Below, piece after piece: positions 9,142-18,315 of a stretch of DNA of 64,000 nt. Under the pieces are notes generated by a model. It saw only the letters and a program-made list of their open reading frames with translations. It ran no database searches and was not told where the DNA came from. The stretch's first letter is position 1, and every line of letters starts with the position of its first letter. The DNA is from CAVRAZ01 sp963719135 (lineage in GTDB: Bacteria > Pseudomonadota > Gammaproteobacteria > DSM-19610), in NCBI GenBank assembly GCA_963719135.1, contig CAVRAZ010000002.1, positions 310,001 to 374,000 on the forward strand, written 5' to 3'. Made by a program: the position numbers and the translations under genes.

Positions 9142-9632
9142 ATTGACAAACTATGGCGCGTACAGCTTGAACGCCGGGAGCGATTGAACCGCATCGAGAC
9201 AATCGCCGAGAGCGAAGGGGTGTCGATCGAGCAGGCCCGGCGCATCCGCGAACTGGAAGAGGAACTGGCCGCTACCCAGCAAAAGCTCGCCCAGACGCTG
9301 CTGGAAAATGACCTTTTAAAAGAACTCCAGCCGAACTCACCGTTCGCGAGCGCATCGAGTGGATACATCGACACCAAGCGGCTGTTGGCTCGGTCAAGAG
9401 GGCGTGCCAAATGATTGGCCTGTCCCCCTCGACGTACTACTACCGGCCGAGCCGTTCGCGTGAGGCGCGTGAGCGCGCGGATGCCGAGCTTCGGGATGCC
9501 ATCGAAGCCGTCCAGGCTGACTTTCCCAAGGCCGGCTACCGCACCGTGCAGTGCTACCTGCGCCGTCGGGGCCGCGTCGTCGGTGAGCGGCGAATTCGCC
9601 TCCGAAGGGGTATTGATCTCTCTTTAGGATAG
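9142..9632 (+). pseudogene. IS3-family transposase remnant (orfA end and orfB start)
   Basis: Two overlapping frames carry the end of an IS3 OrfA-like coiled segment (LERRERLNRIETIAES, then EQARRIRELEEELA) and the start of OrfB. The OrfB part reads ERIEWIHRHQAAVGSVKRACQ then MIGLSPSTYYYRPS and FPKAGYRTVQCYLRRRGRVV. The integrase core with its DDE residues is absent after about 9600, so this is a truncated copy. No terminal repeats are visible. Confidence 0.8.
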
Positions 9633-9903
9633 CCAGGGGTTTGTTGCGATGCAACTTGCACAACTCCACAGATACCTCCCGCGCGCTTGGGCTGCAGAGG
9701 GCTCGCGCGCGAGTCCCTCCTGTGGATTTGTGCGCTACAATTGAACTGATGGAAATGGCAGGTTTCGACTGCGATCTCAACTGGTCGACGAGGAGACCAA
9801 CCTTGGGGAAAACCCCGATGTATGGCTTCATGAATTGATGACAGAATTAAAAAAGGTTGGAGTGGCCCAATAGTGCAGATCGCAAGATTTTTCGGAGTAC
9901 CGG
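9633..9903. other. Non-coding gap before the FG-GAP gene
   Basis: No gene supported. It contains a GC-rich imperfect palindrome around GGGCTCGCGCGCGAGTCCC near 9698-9716 and AT-rich DNA just before 9904, where a promoter for the next gene is likely. Confidence 0.4.
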
Positions 9904-11460
9904 ATGGCTAATAAATACGCAAACCTGAGTCTTGTATTTCCGTTTTGGGCAACCGCTGCACAAGCCGAAGCGATTTCGTGGGAGACGACCGGTACCGGGC
10001 CGGTAACGTATTTTTCGGGCGAGCTTCAAGAATCGACTGTCACTGTGGAACGACTGAGTGGTGCTGCGGACTTGCAATACGGGGTTCCACTGCAAGTGCG
10101 GACGCACGACCTCCATCTCAGCCTTGGTGCGGGAGGAGGTTATGCAACCGAGACGAAAACAGTTGAGATTACCTTCACCGTAGATTCCCGATCCGTCAGC
10201 CTGTTTCAAAACGTCAATCTGACTCAGGCGGGCAGTGAACAATTCCTGCTGGAAGTCTCGAAGGGTTCCACTAAAGAAATGGCGTTGCCAGGAATCGGAA
10301 TTCTGCACATTACTCCCGGTGTACAGGGTGGCTTTTTCCGCGCGAACAATAGTTCGAGTGGAGCTTATGTAACATCCACACTGCTTCTCGATGCCGGTCA
10401 GTACAGGGTCATATGCCCCGGCGACGTCAACGGTGACGGGATACCCGACATTCTGGTTGTGATGCCCGACGGCCACGTGGTCGTAAAGGCGCTGACCGGC
10501 GACCTAGTGAACCAATTTACACTCAGCGATATCAACAATGTCGCAGGCGTCGAGCTGATGCCGGACATCAACGGCAATGGCGCCCCGGAGCTGACCGTGC
10601 TGGGAGCCGGATCGGCACAAGCCGAAATCCGGGATACCCTGACCGCCGCCCAGCTATCACTGGTTAATTTCGATCTGGCCTTCACGCAGGTGGACCTGGA
10701 ACTCGTGGCGGACCAGACCGGCAACGGTATTCCCGAGCTGGCGACCCTCGGTCAGGGTTCGGTGCAGGTTCAGGTCAAGGACGGTTTGACCGGCGCAGCC
10801 GTCAATACGGTGTCTTTCAGCAACGATTTCAACGCCAGGGATCTGGAAATCTACCCCGACCTCAACGGCAACGGCGCGCCGGAACTGGCGGTGCTGGGTG
10901 ACAACAAGGACCCGGCCAAGGGCGACAAGCTCGAGGTGCGGGATCTGGCCACCGGTAGCCCGGTGCAGAGTATCTGGCTCGGCAAGAACTGGCAGGTGCT
11001 GCAACAGGGGTTGATCGCCGACCTCAACGGCAATGGTTCCAAGGAAGTCGCGGTGCTGCGGGTCAAGAATGGCGACAATGCCGTCAATGTGATGTTCCGG
11101 GATACCAAGACCCGCCAGAGGCTGGGGTCAATCGGCTTTGACCGGAATTACCCGCCGATCAAGCTGCTCACGCTCGGGGATGTCAACGGCAATGGGGCCG
11201 ATGAGGTCGTGGTGTTCGGGCAGCGCTCCAATGGCGGCAACCAGAAGGCGCAGATCAAAGACAGCAAGACCCGCGCGCTCGTCAAAGCGGTGTTCTTTGA
11301 CAAGAACTATGCGGGTCAGGACATCGCGACCTGCGCGGACATCAACGGCAACGGGGCCGAGGAGCTGGTGACGCTGGGTAGAAGGGCCAGCGACGGAAAG
11401 CTCCGGGCGATTGTAAAGGATGCAAAGACCGGCGAGCGCATCGGAGCAGTGGACTTCTGA
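9904..11460 (+). CDS. Secreted FG-GAP/VCBS-repeat protein
   Basis: A 518-residue protein of unknown role with a weak hydrophobic leader (about 8-21, cleavage likely near AQAEA). Residues 25-165 form an unrecognised beta-rich domain. From about 175 there are seven or so repeats of roughly 50 residues, each with a calcium-binding-loop-like motif: DVNGDGIPD, DINGNGAPE, DQTGNGIPE, DLNGNGAPE, DLNGNGSKE, DVNGNGADE, DINGNGAEE. This is the FG-GAP/VCBS pattern seen in beta-propeller surface proteins. There is a strong terminator just after the stop. No neighbour suggests a substrate. It is probably a periplasmic or surface protein. Confidence 0.8.
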   Translation: MANKYANLSLVFPFWATAAQAEAISWETTGTGPVTYFSGELQESTVTVERLSGAADLQYGVPLQVRTHDLHLSLGAGGGYATETKTVEITFTVDSRSVSLFQNVNLTQAGSEQFLLEVSKGSTKEMALPGIGILHITPGVQGGFFRANNSSSGAYVTSTLLLDAGQYRVICPGDVNGDGIPDILVVMPDGHVVVKALTGDLVNQFTLSDINNVAGVELMPDINGNGAPELTVLGAGSAQAEIRDTLTAAQLSLVNFDLAFTQVDLELVADQTGNGIPELATLGQGSVQVQVKDGLTGAAVNTVSFSNDFNARDLEIYPDLNGNGAPELAVLGDNKDPAKGDKLEVRDLATGSPVQSIWLGKNWQVLQQGLIADLNGNGSKEVAVLRVKNGDNAVNVMFRDTKTRQRLGSIGFDRNYPPIKLLTLGDVNGNGADEVVVFGQRSNGGNQKAQIKDSKTRALVKAVFFDKNYAGQDIATCADINGNGAEELVTLGRRASDGKLRAIVKDAKTGERIGAVDF

Positions 11461-11495
11461 TCCGCGCAGATCGATCTGAGTGGTTCGTTAAAGTG

Positions 11496-11525
11496 AAAAT
11501 GGCTCCTTCGGGAGCTATTTTCTTT
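11496..11525 (+). terminator. Intrinsic terminator of the FG-GAP gene
   Basis: An 11-base stem (11496-11506 with 11511-11521, one G-T pair) closed by a TTCG tetraloop at 11507-11510 and followed by a T-rich tail. A-rich on the 5' side, so it can work in both directions. Confidence 0.9.
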
Positions 11526-11766
11526 TGATCTGGATGACCGATTTTGCTCGTATGGTGCAAATATTCGAACGACCCGTATGATATTGTTATCGAACAATAT
11601 TACGGATAATTTGATTGTGCAATGACAAACGCCATTTAACCTTTCCATCTCCTGGTAAATGCTCTGGCCGACTGGCTTAAACGCCAGCAGCCGTCGGTAA
11701 TCGATTATTGTGAAGCAGCTTGGTAGCAAGGATTCTGTGTTTTTGCATAATCCAGCTTGTAATATG

Positions 11767-11790
11767 GTAACACTAACGTTACTATGTAAC
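11767..11790. promoter_or_regulatory. GTAAC/GTTAC repeats, likely toxin-antitoxin operator
   Basis: Three copies of the 5-mer (GTAAC at 11767, GTTAC at 11778, GTAAC at 11786) lie just before the toxin start at 11795. Toxin-antitoxin operons of this type repress themselves through such inverted repeats. The assignment is inferred from position. Confidence 0.45.
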
Positions 11791-11794
11791 GCAT

Positions 11795-12127
11795 ATGATC
11801 GAAGTCAGAGAATACCTTGATGACAAGGGTAATAGTCCCTACGCCAAATGGTTCGATCAGCTGACTGTAGCGGCTGCCGTCAAAGTGGCGACAGCGCTCC
11901 ATCGGATGGAGCAAGGCAACTTTTCGAATGTTAAAGGTGTTGGTGCCGGTGTGTATGAATATCGAATCGACTTTGGCCCCGGTTATCGGGTTTACTTTGG
12001 TAAGGACGGGGACCGGCTGGTGATCTTGCTCGCTGGTGGTACCAAAAAGCGTCAGGCTGCAGATATAACGGCTGCAAAAGTGTACTGGCAGGACTATAAG
12101 CGTCGGAAACGGCAAGAGGTGTCATGA
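11795..12127 (+). CDS. RelE/HigB-superfamily toxin (addiction-module killer)
   Basis: A 110-residue toxin of the COG3657 'addiction module killer' type, a RelE-fold protein expected to cut mRNA. Diagnostic segments are EVREYLDDKGNSPYAKWFDQL at the start, GVGAGVYEYRIDFGPGYRVYF in the middle and LLAGGTKKRQAADI near the end. The toxin gene comes first and the antitoxin second, the usual order for this group. The two overlap by 4 bases (ATGA), so they are translationally coupled. GTAAC repeats upstream probably serve autoregulation. Confidence 0.88.
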   Translation: MIEVREYLDDKGNSPYAKWFDQLTVAAAVKVATALHRMEQGNFSNVKGVGAGVYEYRIDFGPGYRVYFGKDGDRLVILLAGGTKKRQAADITAAKVYWQDYKRRKRQEVS

Positions 12128-12450
12128 TGGCCTTAACGAAAGACTTTAAAGTGACCATTCAGGCGCGCGCGCAACGCGATAGCGCGTTTCGCAAGGCGCT
12201 ACTGCAAGAGGGTATCGAGTGTCTGCTCGCGGGTGATATCGATACCGGCAAGGCGGTGCTGCGTGACTACATCAATGCGACGGTTGGCTTTGAGGAGTTA
12301 TCCCAGGTCTTCGGGAAATCGAGCAAAAGCCTCATGCGCATGTTCGGGCCAAAGGGGAATCCACAGGCGACTAATCTGTTTGCAGTAATTGGCTACCTGC
12401 AGGAAAGGGAAGGCGTTCATCTGGAAGTAAAGGCGCGGAAGGTTGCATAA
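12124..12450 (+). CDS. Antitoxin of the RelE/HigB-type pair, HTH family
   Basis: Partner antitoxin, 108 residues. It carries an XRE-like helix-turn-helix (EELSQVFGKSSKSLMRMFGP, about 58-78) and the ending NLFAVIGYLQEREGVHLEVKA, both typical of COG3636 'probable addiction module antidote' proteins. It should bind and block the toxin and repress the operon. There are two consecutive ATGs (12124, 12127). The first overlaps the toxin stop. The gene ends 130 bases before the left tRNA-derived repeat, so the pair lies just outside the island. Confidence 0.85.
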   Translation: MMALTKDFKVTIQARAQRDSAFRKALLQEGIECLLAGDIDTGKAVLRDYINATVGFEELSQVFGKSSKSLMRMFGPKGNPQATNLFAVIGYLQEREGVHLEVKARKVA

Positions 12451-12580
12451 GACTGTGCCAATTTTGTGCTAACTTGAATCGCCAGTGAACGGTAAGTGAT
12501 TGATAACTCAACTGCGGTATTGGATGGGCAAGCACCGCAAGTGACTGTTTAATAAAGTAAGTTAAATGCTTCAGACTGGC

Positions 12581-12623
12581 TACGAACCAGGCGGTCGGGA
12601 GTTCGAATCTCTCCGGGCGCGCC
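12581..12623 (+). repeat. Left attachment-site copy: 3' end of a tRNA-Arg gene
   Basis: The 40 bases 12581-12620 are identical to 40942-40981. They match the tail of tRNA-Arg(ACG): anticodon loop CTACGAA, variable region, T-arm GGGAG-TTCGAAT-CTCTC, and acceptor strand CGGGCGC followed by GCC. The 5' half of the tRNA is absent, so this is a duplicated att core, not a working gene. An integrase remnant ends about 20 bases away. Confidence 0.88.
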
Positions 12624-12639
12624 GTTGAATACAAGAAAC

Positions 12640-12840
12640 TTAAGCAGTTGCGGTTACAGCTGAACCGCTTTTTTCTTGCTCATTTTCCGGCTGTGCTCGA
12701 TGTGTGCTAACCAGTCGGAGTTCCGAAAGACCTTCCGCGTATTCCGCCAGATGCTCGACAGACAAATGAGCATATCGGCGGACCATTTCATGGTCGGACC
12801 AGCCTCCCAGTTCTTGCGGCACACGTATAGGATTGTTAAC
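12640..12840 (-). pseudogene. Tyrosine recombinase (phage/island integrase), C-terminal remnant
   Basis: The frame reads ELGGWSDHEMVRRYAHLSVEHLAEYA. This is the last catalytic segment of tyrosine integrases, with the active-site Tyr in RRYAHLS. The Arg and His boxes upstream are gone: just before this the sequence switches to an IstB-like piece. Its stop is about 20 bases from the tRNA-derived repeat, the normal place for the integrase of a tRNA-integrated island. Confidence 0.85.
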
Positions 12841-12844
12841 TGGC

Positions 12845-12923
12845 GGCAGGACTGCCGGGCAAGTGCGCAGGCGATCCAGGTTTTGCACACGTCAGTGGGG
12901 CCGACGATCAGGACGTTGAGCAT
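12845..12923 (-). pseudogene. Short IstB-like (IS21 ATPase) fragment
   Basis: About 26 codons reading MLNVLIVGPTDVCKTWIACA then LARQSCR. These align with the Walker A region of IstB helper ATPases, whose usual form is NVLITGPTGVGKTWLACALA. The Gly before Lys is a Cys here. It is fused directly to the integrase remnant, so an IS21-type element was once inserted and then mostly deleted. Confidence 0.6.
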
Positions 12924-13338
12924 GCACGGCTACCAGGTCCTTGTGAATGACGCGAAAGTACGCACCCAGCAGCCGCAGTGCGGCATCCACGACGAAGTTG
13001 TGGTTAAGGGCGCGAATCTCTCTGGTGCGCGACGATCAAAGGCTGCGGCTCGCAGACGCCGTGTTTGTACCCGCTTTTCATCACGCCGCGCCAGATGGAG
13101 CCTTCATAAGTTCTCGCCCGGGCACTCGTCGTAGCGTCGAGCCATGTCGTAAAGCATGTGGGGGCTGATCCGGTCGTGGTCCGACACGACAGCGAGCCAC
13201 GGAAAGCGATCGGCGAAGCAGCCGCGTGTACCATACAGAAAGGGCGACAGCCGGGATGTCGGGCAGCGCCTGGCAGCTGGCAGGGTGGCGGATACGATTG
13301 CGGCGGTTAGAGAAACTACCGGGGACGACTTTCCCCTA
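12924..13338. other. Scrambled stretch without a recognisable gene
   Basis: About 415 bases between the IstB fragment and the DUF4396 gene. On the minus strand near 13110-13240 a frame reads CFADRFPWLAVVSDHDRI then MLYDMARRYDECPG, which looks like the end of a real protein, but I cannot place it in a family. It is most likely another gene fragment. Confidence 0.4.
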
Positions 13339-14060
13339 CTACATACGTTCCTTGATCCCCGCCCTGATCAACCACCAATTGGTCGGATAAGCGGCGACGA
13401 ATCCGGCCACCATCGCGAGCTGCATCATGAACCAGAATTCCACGCCGTCCGGTTCGAGCGCCGCCTGTAAGACGTGGCCGAACAGCCAGAAATGTGCGAT
13501 GGCCATGAAGCCATACATGCCACTCTGCCATGCTGTCAGCGACAACGCATCCGCCTTGAACGCCGCCCACACGCCCGGAAGCGGTTTCAGGTTTCGCATG
13601 GGCACGATCGCGTAGTACTGGAACAGAATGCCCAGCGCAAAGGCAGGTACCAAATCCAGGCCCCAGGCGGCGAAGATGCGATCGGAGAAGACGCCCGGGT
13701 AGCCGAAGAACATCAGGATCGAAGGATACGCGAAGGCAAGCGTTTCCGCGACGATGTCACCCAGCGAACAGCCGGCGCCGCAATGCAGCGCACTCTTGGC
13801 CACGGCGATGGGGAACGGTGTGTCGTTGCCGTGGCCGGCGTGGACTCGGTCGCGTTCGGAAGGAGGCTGTGCGCGGGGCCATGACGCAGATAGAACGCCA
13901 CCAGCAGCAGCGACCCGAACAGCGCCGTGAGTGGCCCGACGAAGGTCATCACCGTCATGTGCGGCGGCCGGCGAACAACGTCGACAGTGACCCACAGCGC
14001 GCAGGCGACGCCCAGCACGATGGAAAACAGCGACAGGATGTGCAACCAGGCAGGAGTCAT
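13339..14060 (-). pseudogene. DUF4396 membrane protein with a frameshift
   Basis: A multi-pass inner-membrane protein of unknown function, DUF4396. The first frame starts at the ATG at 14060 with two membrane segments (LHILSLFSIVLGVACALWV, then VMTFVGPLTALFGSLLLVAF). The second frame carries the family core ALHCGAGCSLGDIVAE, FALGILFQYYAIVPMRNL and TAWQSGMYGFMAIAHF. The reading frame changes between about 13845 and 13880. Everything on both sides looks conserved, so a single indel, real or from sequencing, would explain it. It lies 50 bases downstream of poxB in the same direction. Confidence 0.8.
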
Positions 14061-14109
14061 GATTGTCCGTTGTCAGAGTCCGAAGCGGTAACCGCGGCTG
14101 TTTATGCGG

Positions 14110-15825
14110 TCATTTCAGAAAGTTGTCTCGTAGTAGTGAAACCACTTCGCCGGCGCGCCCGTCAAGCACCGCCTTGACGCCGAACATGGCTGTCGACGCC
14201 ACCTGCGCGACCTCGACTTTGGGCGGCATGACCAGTTCCATCCGATTGACGCGTACATCCAGAACGGCCGGGCCGTCGGCTTCGAGCCAGGCCCGCATGG
14301 CATCCTCGAGGCGGTCTGCCCGGTCGACGCGCCAGCCGCGCAGACCGCAGGCGTCGGCAAGTCTGGCAAAATCCGGGTTTTCGAGTTCGGTGAAGGCGTC
14401 CAGCAGACCTTCGATGCGCTGTTCCATTTCCACGAAACCCAGCGAACCGTTGTTATAGATCAGCAGTTTGACCGGCAGCTTCTCCTGTTTGAGCGTCAGC
14501 AGGTCGCCCATCAGCATGGTCATGCCGCCGTCGCCGCACAAGGCGATTACCTGCCGGTCCGGATGCGACGCGGCGATGCCCATCGCCTGCGGGTAGGCGT
14601 TGGCCATGGTGCCGTGCAGCAGGCTGGTCAGAAACCGGCGTCGGCCATTGGCGGTCAGGTGCCGCAGCAGCCACACCATGGGACTGCCGCCGTCGGCGGT
14701 GAAGATCGCGTCGTCGTCCGCCAGGCGGTCCAGGCACTGTGTGACGTATTGCGGGTGGATCAACTCGGGGTCCTTCTCCTTCCCGGCGTCTTCGTAGGAT
14801 TGCCGGTCTTTGCGCCATCGTTCGAGCGCTTCGGCCAGATGCGAATCCTCGTCGCGAGACGCCAGCCTGGGGAGCAGAGCGTCGATGGTTGCGCGCACGT
14901 CTCCGACCAGGCCCATGTGGATCGGCGTGCGTCGTCCCAGGTGGGTGGGGTCCGTGTCGATCTGGACGATCCGGGACTTGTCGGGATAGAACTGGCTCCA
15001 GGCGAAGTCGGTACCCAGGCACAGCAGGATGTCCGCGCGGCCGATGGCATCCAAACCGGCCCGATTGCCGAGAATGCCGGTCATGCCGACATTGAACGGA
15101 TTGTCCGGCTCGATGAATTCCTTGGCGCGGCTGGTGTGGACCACCGGGGCTTTCAGTGTTTGCGCCAGCGCCACGACCTGATCGTGTGCATCGCGCGCGC
15201 CCATGCCGGCATAGAGCGTGATCCGGGTCGCCTGGTTCAGCATGGCCGCCAGTTCGTCCAGTTCGGTGTCTGCGGGCCGCAGAAGCGGCATGGGGCGGTG
15301 CACGGACCATGGCTGCTTGTCGTCGTCCGTTTCGGTGAACCTGTCGCCGTTGACGATCACCACGGCCACGCCGTGCCGGTTGAGCGCGGCCTGTGCCGCC
15401 AGCGTCGTGATGCGGCGCGCCTGCGACGGGTGCGAAATGTATTCGCAGAATACCGACGTCTGTTCGTAGATCTTGCGCTGGTCGACCGCCTGCGGGAAGT
15501 CCAGTCCGACTTCGCTGCGCGCCACATCGGACGCCACCAGCAGCACCGGTGCGCCGTTGCGATGGCTTTCGAAGATGCCGTTGACGAAATGCAGGCTGCC
15601 CGGACCGCAGGTACCGGCGCATACGGCCAGTTCGCCGGTCATCAGCGCCTCGCCGCCGGCGGCCAGCGCGCCCACCTCTTCGTGGCGGACATGGATCCAG
15701 CGCAGGTCCGACTTGCGCAGCGCGTCGGTGAAGTGGTTGATGGTATCGCCGACGATGCCATAGCAGCGGCGGGCGCCCGCCGCCACGAGCGTATCCACTA
15801 TGATGTTCGATACACGCTTGGACAT
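14110..15825 (-). CDS. poxB: Thiamine-diphosphate enzyme of the PoxB (pyruvate dehydrogenase, quinone) family
   Basis: A 571-residue ThDP- and FAD-dependent enzyme that would oxidise pyruvate to acetate and CO2, passing electrons to membrane quinone. The N-terminal Pyr domain has the catalytic Glu in WIHVRHEEVGALAAGG (about residue 50). The central FAD domain is at about 190-330. The C-terminal PP domain has the ThDP motif GDGGMTMLMGDLLTLKQEKL then IYNNGSLGF. The order and length fit PoxB and pyruvate oxidases better than acetolactate synthase. The extreme C-terminus lacks an obvious lipid-binding peptide, so membrane recruitment is uncertain. It follows the FMN glutamate-synthase-like gene by 10 bases, suggesting one operon. 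In other bacteria PoxB is a stationary-phase, stress-induced route. Confidence 0.88.
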   Translation of the reverse strand: MSKRVSNIIVDTLVAAGARRCYGIVGDTINHFTDALRKSDLRWIHVRHEEVGALAAGGEALMTGELAVCAGTCGPGSLHFVNGIFESHRNGAPVLLVASDVARSEVGLDFPQAVDQRKIYEQTSVFCEYISHPSQARRITTLAAQAALNRHGVAVVIVNGDRFTETDDDKQPWSVHRPMPLLRPADTELDELAAMLNQATRITLYAGMGARDAHDQVVALAQTLKAPVVHTSRAKEFIEPDNPFNVGMTGILGNRAGLDAIGRADILLCLGTDFAWSQFYPDKSRIVQIDTDPTHLGRRTPIHMGLVGDVRATIDALLPRLASRDEDSHLAEALERWRKDRQSYEDAGKEKDPELIHPQYVTQCLDRLADDDAIFTADGGSPMVWLLRHLTANGRRRFLTSLLHGTMANAYPQAMGIAASHPDRQVIALCGDGGMTMLMGDLLTLKQEKLPVKLLIYNNGSLGFVEMEQRIEGLLDAFTELENPDFARLADACGLRGWRVDRADRLEDAMRAWLEADGPAVLDVRVNRMELVMPPKVEVAQVASTAMFGVKAVLDGRAGEVVSLLRDNFLK

Positions 15826-15835
15826 GGCGATCTCC

Positions 15836-17476
15836 TTAGATGTGGGTCTTCAGCGGATAGCCGCTGGCGCGGCGTTCCACGAGGTCGACTGCGGGCCTGA
15901 AGCTGTCCGCGCGCGCCGCGGCCCACCAGTCGGCGTAAATGGTGTCCTCCGGGGCGTCGACCAGTATGCCCTCCGGAAGAAACGTGTGGATGCGGTCCAT
16001 GGGCACGGCGCGTTCCGGGCCTGTGCGATGCATGATGTGGTGAGGTTGCAGGTCGGTCGGGTGTTTGAAACCGGCCGCAGCGACGATGTCGGCCAGCGCG
16101 TTGAGCGTGCGTGCATGGAAGCGCGCCGCGCGTTCGCCCTGGACTTCCGGCACCAGGCCGCGCTGGAGTAGCGGGTCCTGGGTGGTGACGCCGGTGGGGC
16201 AGGTGCCGAGGTGACAGCGTTGCGCCTGAATACAGCCGACGGACATCATGAACGCACGGGCCGCGTTGCACCAGTCCGCTCCCTGCGCCATGTTCAGGGC
16301 CAGACCCATCCCGGAGTAGACCTTGCCGCTGGCAGCCAGCTTCACGCTGTCCTTCAATCCGGCGCCGACGAGCGCGTTGCGCATCAGTACGAGACCTTCG
16401 GACAGCGGCATTCCGACCCAGTCGGACAGCTCCAGCGGCGCCGCGCCGGTGCCGCCCTCGCCGCCGTCGACCACCACGAACTCGGGCAGGATGCCGGTCT
16501 CCAGCATGGCCTTGACCAGCGCAAAGGGTTCATGAGGCTGGCCGACGCACAGCTTCAGACCGACCGGCTTACCGCCTGACAGCTCGCGCATTTTCGCGGC
16601 GAACTCCATCAGTTCGACGGGGCTGGAGAACGCCGAGTGGGCCCGTGGTGACAGACAGTCCTGATGCACCGGCACGTTGCGGATGCGCGCGATTTCCTCG
16701 GTCACCTTGGCCGCGGGCAGCAGGCCGCCGTGACCGGGCTTTGCGCCCTGGCTCAACTTGATCTCGGTCATTTTGACCGCGTCGTGGCCTGCATTGTCGC
16801 GGAACATCTCCGGATCGAAACGGCCTTTGTCGTCACGCGCGCCGAAGTAGCCGGAACCCAGTTCCCAGACCAGGTCGCCGCCGTGCTTCAGGTGGTGTTG
16901 GCTCAGGCCGCCTTCGCCGGTGTCCTGATAGAAGCCACCGAGCTTTGCGCCCAAGTTCATCGCCTGCACGGCGTTGGCCGACAGCGCGCCGAAGCTCATG
17001 GCGGAAATATTCAGTATCGAAGCGAAATAAGGCTTGCCAGTCTGCGCGTTGCCGACCGTCACCCGCGGTGACTGCTCAGGTTCGGATTCCGGCGCAATGG
17101 AATGCACGACCCAGTGATAGTTTTCCGCACCGGTGTCGCGCTCGGTGCCGAATGGATGCGTGTCCGTTTCTCCGCGCGCCCGCGCGTGGATCAGGTTGCG
17201 CGCCTCGAACGGGTAGGGTGTGCCGTGCAGATCGTCCTCGACGATATAGGCACGCAGATATGGGCGCAACGAGTAGAACATCCACCGGATGCGGCCGGCG
17301 ACCGGGTAGTTGCGGATAATGCTCCAGCGTCGCTGTGTCCAGTCATGCACACCCAGCAGCAGCACGGGCAGCGTGATCAGCAACGTCCAGTACCAGCCGG
17401 CGGCAATGGCGAGCAGACTAAGAACCAGCGCCAACACCGGAATCAGCGTGCGCTTGATCAGGTGCGTAACCTTCAT
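15836..17476 (-). CDS. FMN-binding glutamate-synthase-family protein (GltB central-domain homologue)
   Basis: A 546-residue membrane-anchored homologue of the FMN domain of glutamate synthase. The start is the ATG at 17476, preceded by GAGGGGC; upstream in-frame starts have no leader-like sequence. Two hydrophobic segments (about 10-26 and 28-45) precede the soluble domain. Conserved pieces are NISAMSFGALSANAVQAM, TGEGGLSQHHLKHGGDLVW, KPGHGGLLP, VVVDGGEGGTGAAPLEL and the Cys cluster CIQAQRCHLGTCPTGVTTQD (3Fe-4S type). No glutaminase domain is present, so it is unlikely to make glutamate alone. Stand-alone forms are common and of unclear role. It heads an apparent operon with poxB. Confidence 0.88.
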   Translation of the reverse strand: MKVTHLIKRTLIPVLALVLSLLAIAAGWYWTLLITLPVLLLGVHDWTQRRWSIIRNYPVAGRIRWMFYSLRPYLRAYIVEDDLHGTPYPFEARNLIHARARGETDTHPFGTERDTGAENYHWVVHSIAPESEPEQSPRVTVGNAQTGKPYFASILNISAMSFGALSANAVQAMNLGAKLGGFYQDTGEGGLSQHHLKHGGDLVWELGSGYFGARDDKGRFDPEMFRDNAGHDAVKMTEIKLSQGAKPGHGGLLPAAKVTEEIARIRNVPVHQDCLSPRAHSAFSSPVELMEFAAKMRELSGGKPVGLKLCVGQPHEPFALVKAMLETGILPEFVVVDGGEGGTGAAPLELSDWVGMPLSEGLVLMRNALVGAGLKDSVKLAASGKVYSGMGLALNMAQGADWCNAARAFMMSVGCIQAQRCHLGTCPTGVTTQDPLLQRGLVPEVQGERAARFHARTLNALADIVAAAGFKHPTDLQPHHIMHRTGPERAVPMDRIHTFLPEGILVDAPEDTIYADWWAAARADSFRPAVDLVERRASGYPLKTHI

Positions 17477-17676
17477 GCGCCCCTCGCTGAGGCCGATGTC
17501 ACTTCGGCGCCCTGTCTCTTCTTGTGCTGCATGGTCCCGGTCCTTGTCGTTGGTCGGGTTCGAGTTCTGTATGCCTGCGGTGCTTGCCACTGATCTTTCC
17601 CGTCGAGCCTGACATGGGCTCGGGCGAAGCCGCTGGCATAACGGCGGCCGAACGTTGTGGCCGATTGCGTGTCTGG

Positions 17677-17818
17677 CCCGCATTTCTCACCAGCCGGTCG
17701 CGGGCCGGTGCGCAAGCACCTGAAAACGAGGTGCCATGACCTCCGCTATTGGGAAGCCCAAGTGAACGGTTTGTCGTCGGCCCGCGCCAGCATCCCGGAT
17801 GCCGGTGAGAAATGCGGG
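17677..17818. repeat. Miniature inverted-repeat element, copy A (142 bp, short form)
   Basis: Perfect 15-base terminal inverted repeats (CCCGCATTTCTCACC at 17677-17691, complement at 17804-17818). The interior contains the family core GCAAGCACCTGAAAACGAGG near 17712. The flanks are CTGG on the left and CGAG on the right, so no duplication survives. It lies between the FMN gene and a PAP2 gene fragment and encodes nothing. Confidence 0.9.
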
Positions 17819-17976
17819 CGAGTGGTCCATGCGGTCTGGCGTTGCAATCGCAGATTGCCATGGCGGAACGTGATTGCGCGCCGGGCCGCCCGACTAACCG
17901 AAGGGACTCTTGTCTGTCCGCATTGTTCCATATAACCGGTGTTTGTATGACAAGTCCTACAAAGATGTGTATATCG

Positions 17977-18201
17977 CACGGCGATGCCGCCCAGCGCGCT
18001 GAAGTCGCGGCCCATTTCCTCGACCCATCCGGGGCCGATCGGGTTGCTCACGTCCGCCGGGTTGCGCATGGACAGCAGCACACCGCGGTCGAACGCGCCG
18101 ACCTCGCGGGCGCCGATCCATTCCATGAAATGAATCCAGGCGCCGCGCGGCGGTTGCCTGGCAGGTCCGGGTGGCGGGTCCCGATCGGACGATTCGTGCA
18201 T
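17977..18201 (-). pseudogene. PAP2-type phosphatase, N-terminal fragment
   Basis: Seventy-five codons from an ATG at 18201 read as the beginning of a membrane PAP2-family phosphatase, including MEWIGAREVG, VEEMGRDFSALGGIAV and the conserved lead-in to the first membrane helices. The sequence then goes out of register and the PAP2 active-site motifs (KxxxxxxRP, PSGH, SRxxxxxHxxxD) are absent. The break lies about 160 bases from element copy A. Family assignment rests on the ARDxTALGG-like motif only. Confidence 0.5.
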
Positions 18202-18315
18202 GTCTGTCTCCACGTGTCAAAAGCATAAGCGCGAATTCCGCAGGCGGTCAACGCAGGTGCATGAAGTTCGTGTACGTGGTCGCGCGAGACTCATCTGGCG
18301 CGAAAGCGCCGACGC

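Larger units (their letters stand above)
11461..11794. other. Intergenic region with terminator and toxin-antitoxin promoter
   Basis: 334 AT-rich bases without a gene. The first part holds the terminator at 11496-11521 and the last part the GTAAC repeats at 11767-11790 in front of the toxin gene. The lower GC than the flanks fits acquired DNA. Confidence 0.5.

Noticed and set aside
9641..9838. Plus-strand 65-codon frame after the IS3 remnant
   Set aside because: No ribosome-binding site, no family match, and it covers a GC-rich palindrome. Treated as non-coding.
12560..12630. Complete tRNA-Arg gene
   Set aside because: Only the anticodon loop to the 3' end is present. No 5' acceptor strand or D-arm lies upstream, and the same holds at 40942.
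12371..12634. Minus-strand frame reading RPERFELPTAWFV, also at 40807-40992
   Set aside because: This peptide is the antisense translation of the tRNA-Arg 3' end, a well-known false protein. It marks the att copies and is not a gene.
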